Shown here: positions 4,470 to 6,221 of the stretch, piece after piece
Position numbering within the stretch: position 1 is the first letter of the stretch
How the letters are laid out: each line of letters begins with the position of its first letter
NCBI GenBank assembly: GCA_025966215.1
Contig: JAOPVM010000209.1
Coordinates: forward strand, 1 to 6,221
DNA: 6,221 nt
Direction: 5' to 3'
Origin: Klenkia sp.
Lineage (GTDB): Bacteria; Actinomycetota; Actinomycetes; Mycobacteriales; Geodermatophilaceae
Notes under the pieces: model-generated
The model's database searches: none
Told to the model about the DNA's origin: nothing
Seen by the model: the letters and a program-made list of their open reading frames with translations, nothing else
Position numbers and translations under genes: made by a program

Positions 4470-6110
4470 ATGAGCAACACCCAGACCCACCACGACGTCG
4501 ACGTCGTGGTGGTCGGCGCCGGGTTCGCCGGCCTCGCCATGCTCCGCGAACTGCGCGACGAGCGCGGGATGAGCGTGCGGGTCCTGGAGGCCGGCGACGA
4601 CGTCGGCGGCGTCTGGTACTGGAACCGCTACCCCGGCGCCCGCTGCGACGTGGACTCCACCGACTACAGCTACACCTTCTCCCCCGAGCTGGACGAGGAG
4701 TGGAACTGGTCCGAGCGCTACGCCACGCAGCCGGAGATCCTCCGCTACGTGCACCACGTCGCCGACAGGTTCGACCTGCGTCGCGACGTCACCACCGGCG
4801 CCCGCGTCGCCACCGCCACCTGGGACGACGACGCCGCCCGCTGGGACGTGACCTGCGAGGACGGCACCACCGCCCGCGGCCGCTACCTGGTGATGGCCAC
4901 CGGCTGCCTCTCGGCGGTCAAGCGCCCCCAGGTCGAGGGCATCGAGGACTTCACCGGCCAGGTGCTGCACACCGCCGACTGGCCGCGTGAGCCCGTGGAC
5001 CTGGCCGGCAAGCGGGTCGGCGTGATCGGCACCGGGTCCTCGGGCATCCAGGTCATCCCGCGCATCGCCCCCGAGGTGGAGGAGCTGGTGGTCTTCCAGC
5101 GCACCCCGGCCTTCAGCGTGCCGGCCCACCACCAGGTGCTCTCCGACGCCGAGCGGGCAGCGCTGAAGCTCTCGCTGCCCGAGCGTCGGGAGATGCTGCG
5201 CAACAGCCCCACCGGGCTGTCGGTGCCGGTCACCCGCCGCGGGGCCCTCGACGACGACGACGCCGCCCGCGAGCGGCACTACGAGGAGCAGTGGCACTCC
5301 GCCGGCTTCGGGTTCCTGCTGGCCTACAACGACCTGCTGGTCAGCCACGAGGCGAACCGGACGGCCTCGGACTTCATCCGCGGCAAGATCGCCGAGCGGG
5401 TCAACGACCCGGCGCTGGCCGAGAAGCTGTCGCCGCACACCTACCCCTACGGCGCCAAGCGGCCGTGCGTGGACACCGGCTACTACGAGACGTTCAACCG
5501 GGAGAACGTCACCCTGGTCGACATCGCCGAGGCACCGCTGACCCGGGCGACGGCCACCACGCTGGAGACCACGGACGCCGCCTACGACCTCGACGTCATC
5601 GTCTTCGCCACCGGCTTCGACGCGATGACCGGCTCGCTGCTCAAGCCCACCATCACCGGCCGGGACGGCGTCACGCTGAAGGAGCACTGGGCCGGCGGAC
5701 CGCTGACCTACCTGGGCCTGATGACCGCGGGCTTCCCGAACATGTTCATCATCGCCGGGCCCGGGTCGCCGTCCCTGCTGGGCAACGTGATGGTCTCCAT
5801 CGAGCAGCACGTCGACTGGGTCTCGGCCCTGCTGGTGGACTCCGAGGCGGCCGGCACGCCGGTCGTCGAGGCCACCGCGGAGGCCGAGGCGGAGTGGGTC
5901 GAGCGGGTCAACGCCGCGGCTGCCCCGACCCTCTACATGGAGGCGGCGTCGTACTACCTCGGCGCGGAGATCGAGGGCAAGCCGCGGGTGTTCATGCCCT
6001 ACGCCGGCGGCCTGCGCCGCTACCGCCGGGAGTGCGACGAGGTGGCCCGCGACGGCTACCGCGGCTTCCGCCGCAGCCCCGAGCCCAGCACGGACCTCCA
6101 GCCGGCCTGA
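4470..6110 (+). CDS. Baeyer-Villiger monooxygenase, type I (phenylacetone/steroid monooxygenase-like), 546 aa
   Basis: This FAD- and NADPH-dependent flavoprotein inserts one oxygen next to a ketone carbonyl to form an ester or lactone. Visible motifs in order are the FAD Rossmann signature GAGFAG (16-21), the GGVWYWNRYPGARCD block (46-60) with its conserved aspartate D60, the type I BVMO fingerprint FTGQVLHTADWP (161-172, consensus FxGxxxHxxxWP), the NADPH signature GTGSSG (187-192), the active-site arginine candidate R331 in AKRPCVD, and ATGFD (380-384). Length is like phenylacetone and steroid monooxygenases (about 540-550), and the tail GPGSPSLLGN...SIEQHVDW (430-450) resembles those more than cyclohexanone monooxygenase. 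The ketone substrate is not predictable. The gene diverges from the hydrolase unit, a frequent partner of BVMOs, and is probably repressed through operator C. Confidence 0.96.
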   Translation: MSNTQTHHDVDVVVVGAGFAGLAMLRELRDERGMSVRVLEAGDDVGGVWYWNRYPGARCDVDSTDYSYTFSPELDEEWNWSERYATQPEILRYVHHVADRFDLRRDVTTGARVATATWDDDAARWDVTCEDGTTARGRYLVMATGCLSAVKRPQVEGIEDFTGQVLHTADWPREPVDLAGKRVGVIGTGSSGIQVIPRIAPEVEELVVFQRTPAFSVPAHHQVLSDAERAALKLSLPERREMLRNSPTGLSVPVTRRGALDDDDAARERHYEEQWHSAGFGFLLAYNDLLVSHEANRTASDFIRGKIAERVNDPALAEKLSPHTYPYGAKRPCVDTGYYETFNRENVTLVDIAEAPLTRATATTLETTDAAYDLDVIVFATGFDAMTGSLLKPTITGRDGVTLKEHWAGGPLTYLGLMTAGFPNMFIIAGPGSPSLLGNVMVSIEQHVDWVSALLVDSEAAGTPVVEATAEAEAEWVERVNAAAAPTLYMEAASYYLGAEIEGKPRVFMPYAGGLRRYRRECDEVARDGYRGFRRSPEPSTDLQPA

Positions 6111-6124
6111 CCGGCCCACCGACC

Positions 6125-6176
6125 CGACGAGGGGCGGGCCCAGCGACAGCGTCGTCGCCGGACCCGCCCTTCGTCG
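6125..6176 (+). terminator. Hairpin terminator after the BVMO
   Basis: The arms 6125-6141 (CGACGAGGGGCGGGCCC) and 6160-6176 (GGACCCGCCCTTCGTCG) are complementary at 15 of 17 positions around an 18-base loop, starting 14 bases after the stop. A T-run is lacking, with only TCGTCGTCCC at the end of the stem. Confidence 0.65.
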
Positions 6177-6202
6177 TCCCAGCGCACGAGGAAGCGCCCC
6201 TG

Positions 6203-6221
6203 CTGTCCGGAGTCCGGACAG
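6203..6221. repeat. Perfect 19-bp palindrome at the window edge
   Basis: CTGTCCGGA-G-TCCGGACAG has 9-base arms around a single central G and ends exactly at the last base. It may be an operator of the next gene or part of a longer structure cut by the window edge. Confidence 0.5.

Noticed and set aside
4425..6119. Long minus-strand open frame opposite the BVMO
   Set aside because: It is a GC-rich antisense shadow: its composition is Gly/Ala/Val/Arg-rich without family motifs, while the plus strand carries a complete BVMO motif series.

Overview
The window is very GC-rich, with strong third-position G/C bias, short intergenic gaps and Shine-Dalgarno-led starts. This fits a high-GC actinomycete; the protein families resemble those of Geodermatophilaceae- or Pseudonocardiaceae-like genomes. 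That placement is inferred from style and family resemblance, not from a marker gene. No tRNA, rRNA, CRISPR array, transposase or phage gene was seen.

Layout: (1) 1-1628 is a plus-strand pair with an ATGA overlap: a 5'-truncated helical-backbone metal receptor (BtuF-like fold) and an MBL-fold metallo-hydrolase with a complete metal-ligand set. (2) 1629-1785 is an intergenic region with several dyads. (3) 1786-2922 is a thiolase on the plus strand. (4) 2923-3045 is a convergent intergenic region filled mostly by a 94-bp nested inverted repeat, probably a bidirectional terminator. (5) 3046-4301 is a minus-strand pair: a short ALDH-derived ORF that has lost its whole catalytic middle, followed by an HSL-type alpha/beta hydrolase at a 4-base overlap. 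(6) 4302-4469 is a divergent promoter region. (7) 4470-6110 is a Baeyer-Villiger monooxygenase (BVMO) on the plus strand, followed by a hairpin terminator. (8) 6177-6221 ends in a perfect 19-bp palindrome.

The most informative signal is an 18-bp dyad of the form GTCAACAC-N4-GTTGAC. It occurs upstream of the thiolase and twice in the ALDH-remnant/BVMO divergent region, where each copy overlaps the -35 box of one of the two opposing promoters. This suggests that thiolase, hydrolase and BVMO form one regulon under a repressor (TetR-like by operator style) that is not encoded here.

Inferred working model: the BVMO converts a ketone to an ester or lactone, the hydrolase opens it, an aldehyde dehydrogenase once oxidised the product but is now only a relic in this locus, and the thiolase releases acetyl-CoA or propionyl-CoA at the end of beta-oxidation. 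The substrate cannot be read from the sequence. The first two genes show no sign of belonging to this regulon.
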